Position numbers and translations under genes: made by a program
Shown: positions 5,532 through 6,491 of the stretch, piece by piece
How the letters are laid out: every line of letters begins with the position of its first letter
Numbering within the stretch: position 1 is the first letter of the stretch
Notes under the pieces: model-generated
The model's input: the letters and a program-made list of their open reading frames with translations, nothing else
The model's database searches: none
What the model was told of the DNA's origin: nothing
DNA from: JBBPYR01 sp038199755
GTDB taxonomy: Bacteria; Chloroflexota; Ktedonobacteria; Ktedonobacterales; Ktedonobacteraceae
Assembly (NCBI GenBank): GCA_038199755.1
Contig: JBBPYR010000194.1
Location: 1 to 6,491 of the forward strand
Direction: 5' to 3'
Length of the DNA stretch: 6,491 bases

Positions 5532-5556
5532 GCATACAATGGTAAAGATTGTATGC
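5532..5556. promoter_or_regulatory. Perfect 9-bp dyad in the divergent spacer (possible operator)
   Basis: GCATACAAT (5532-5540) and ATTGTATGC (5548-5556) are exact complements around GGTAAAG. The dyad sits in the 167-bp spacer between otsB and the 5626 gene. Each arm carries TACAAT reading outward, a -10-like hexamer in each direction, though no good -35 was found for either. It could be a shared operator for the divergent genes. Confidence 0.45.
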
Positions 5557-5625
5557 AACCAATATCGCTAGGATTCGTAGTTATCAGTGAGGGTTCCATA
5601 GCGGGAACGCAAGGAGAGACACGGT

Positions 5626-6243
5626 ATGAGCCAACAAGAGATGGATTCGCAGTCACAGGATAGCGACAGCGAGATACCAGCGCAACCATATTACTGGTCT
5701 ACAGTACCAAAAACAAACAAAAGCAGTGCTATGCCAAAAAATGAACATCCATCGACATTTGAAAAATCGATACCACCATATAGCTATCAAGCGCAAGACA
5801 CGCAGGCTCAACAGAGAGAGCAAGAGCCAGTGACACGCTCTACCCGTTCGGACAAGCTTGGGCAAGGGCCACAACGCAAACAAGGCCTCAGCCCTGATGG
5901 CGATGCCTTTGAACAGGGCTATCGTCCCTTTCCCACTGGTCAGAAGTGGCAGCAGGTGCCCTGGTGGGCACGCCCACAACACAATAATCGGGGCGCATTT
6001 CGCTGGATTATTCTGATTGGGCTGGCCGTAATCTTTGCCAAACCCTTGATAGTGGCAATTGGCATATTGCTCGGACTGGCCGCATTCGCTGTCCTCCTAC
6101 CCATTGTCATCGTGCTGGTGCTGGTGGGCGTCTTCTCCGTCATGGCCTTGATTGCGCTATCAGCACTGGGCGTGCCAATTCGCCCCCGTAAGATGTGGGG
6201 CCAATGGCGTAGCTATCGCCGCAGACGCCGAAGCTGGCGTTAG
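5626..6243 (+). CDS. Small membrane protein with disordered N-terminus and Arg-rich tail
   Basis: No family is recognised. The 205-residue product starts with ~122 polar residues rich in Gln, Ser, Pro and charged residues, including aromatic patches PYYW, PPYSY and VPWWARP, and is probably disordered. A continuous hydrophobic region at ~126-183 should form two membrane helices with a turn near AKP (138-140) or around 155-160. The C-terminal ~20 residues are strongly basic (RPRKMWGQWRSYRRRRRSWR). With two helices, both ends would be cytoplasmic and the tail could contact lipid head groups or nucleic acid. There is no enzymatic motif. The ATG has AAGGAG 9 nt upstream (5611-5616). The TAG stop forms the base of the hairpin at 6242-6304. 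The reading frame looks real because of the ribosome site and coherent membrane architecture; the function is unknown. Confidence 0.8.
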   Translation: MSQQEMDSQSQDSDSEIPAQPYYWSTVPKTNKSSAMPKNEHPSTFEKSIPPYSYQAQDTQAQQREQEPVTRSTRSDKLGQGPQRKQGLSPDGDAFEQGYRPFPTGQKWQQVPWWARPQHNNRGAFRWIILIGLAVIFAKPLIVAIGILLGLAAFAVLLPIVIVLVLVGVFSVMALIALSALGVPIRPRKMWGQWRSYRRRRRSWR

Positions 6244-6304
6244 GATGTATGCTAGGATGCATGGTTGTCGCACTGCGGCAACCATGCATCCTAGCATGTG
6301 TCTT
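6242..6304 (+). terminator. Very long near-perfect hairpin overlapping the stop codon (possible terminator or mobile-element scar)
   Basis: Arms of 19 bp (6249-6267 and 6279-6297, perfect) continue inward through CGC/GCG to a 3-nt ACT loop. They continue outward for about seven more pairs including G-U wobbles, reaching the last two bases of the TAG stop. The stem is ~30 bp. No T-run follows on either strand, so it is not a typical intrinsic terminator. It may still protect the 3' end of the mRNA, slow ribosomes at the stop, or be a recombination or REP/MITE-like unit. The left arm also contains a 12-nt imperfect tandem repeat (TAGGATGTATGC, TAGGATGCATGG). Confidence 0.55.
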
Positions 6305-6491
6305 CCTTGACGTGATGAATACAATTTGTTAGAGTTGAAGGTACACCGATGTGCGTTATTCCTATTACTATATAAAGGGACCCGATGATGCGATTGATCG
6401 CGTCCAATCCGTGATAGATCATGCGAATTTCGCAAAGAGTTGAGATAGAAGGCATTGACAGACAAAAAAGAGAGACTATTACCCGCATTCC
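6305..6491. other. Terminal intergenic stretch with small dyads, no supported gene
   Basis: Short palindromes occur close together: TGATAGATCA (6412-6421), TGCGAATTTCGCA (6422-6434) and GCGAT/ATCGC around 6390-6401. A short plus-strand frame opens at 6421 and runs off the window, but it has no ribosome site and no recognisable sequence. I cannot assign a gene here. Confidence 0.35.
6307..6335 (+). promoter_or_regulatory. Candidate promoter firing out of the window
   Basis: TTGACG (6307-6312) is separated by 17 bp from TAGAGT (6330-6335), which has an extended -10 TG one base ahead. Hexamer matches are 5/6 and 4/6. It begins immediately after the long hairpin and points to a possible plus-strand gene beyond position 6491. 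Confidence 0.35.

Noticed and set aside
6291..6488. 65-residue minus-strand frame near the window end
   Set aside because: It ends inside the long hairpin, shows no domain, and its upstream region is outside the window, so a ribosome site cannot be judged.
6421..6491. Plus-strand frame starting MRISQRVEIEG and open at the window end
   Set aside because: Only 23 codons are visible, there is no ribosome binding site, and its start coincides with a palindrome; it cannot be supported.

Overview
The window looks like a chromosomal stretch from a Ktedonobacteria-like member of the Chloroflexota. This is an inference from the style of the proteins (ECF sigma factor with a membrane partner, Ser/Thr/Gln-rich linkers, an Arg-tailed membrane protein, an IS1182-type transposase) and the moderate GC content; no rRNA or other marker gene is present. 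No tRNA, rRNA or CRISPR array was found.

Layout. Positions 1-1792 are one intact IS1182-family insertion sequence, with 20-bp terminal inverted repeats at both ends and a full-length DDE transposase on the minus strand. The window starts on the first base of the element, so its left flank is not visible. The element lies 36 bp beyond the stop codon of a minus-strand gene (1829-2548) for a membrane-anchored exported protein with two tandem beta-sandwich-like repeats. That gene has a good sigma-70 promoter (2608-2635) and a perfect dyad over its expected transcription start. Positions 2636-3097 carry no gene but hold two strong secondary-structure elements: an orphan hairpin with T-runs (2788-2875), and a long branched inverted repeat followed by a T-run (2968-3066) just ahead of the next operon.

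The centrepiece is a two-gene plus-strand operon, 3098-4634. An ECF sigma factor overlaps by 11 nt a 299-residue protein with three parts: a cysteine-free N-terminal domain, a twin-arginine transmembrane anchor, and a C-terminal Rieske [2Fe-2S] domain. The overlap, order and topology are those of a sigma/membrane anti-sigma pair. The sensing part would be an extracytoplasmic Rieske cluster, so I propose a redox-sensing (or Fe-S integrity-sensing) transmembrane sigma switch. This is the most interesting system in the window.

The operon converges on a minus-strand trehalose-6-phosphate phosphatase gene (otsB, 4631-5458); both genes end in the same CTAG tetranucleotide, each using it as TAG. Divergent from otsB, across a spacer with a perfect 9-bp dyad, is a gene for a small membrane protein with a long disordered N-terminus and an Arg-rich C-terminal tail (5626-6243). 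Its stop codon lies in the base of a very long, nearly perfect hairpin (6242-6304). The last ~190 bp hold a possible promoter and small dyads but no supported gene.
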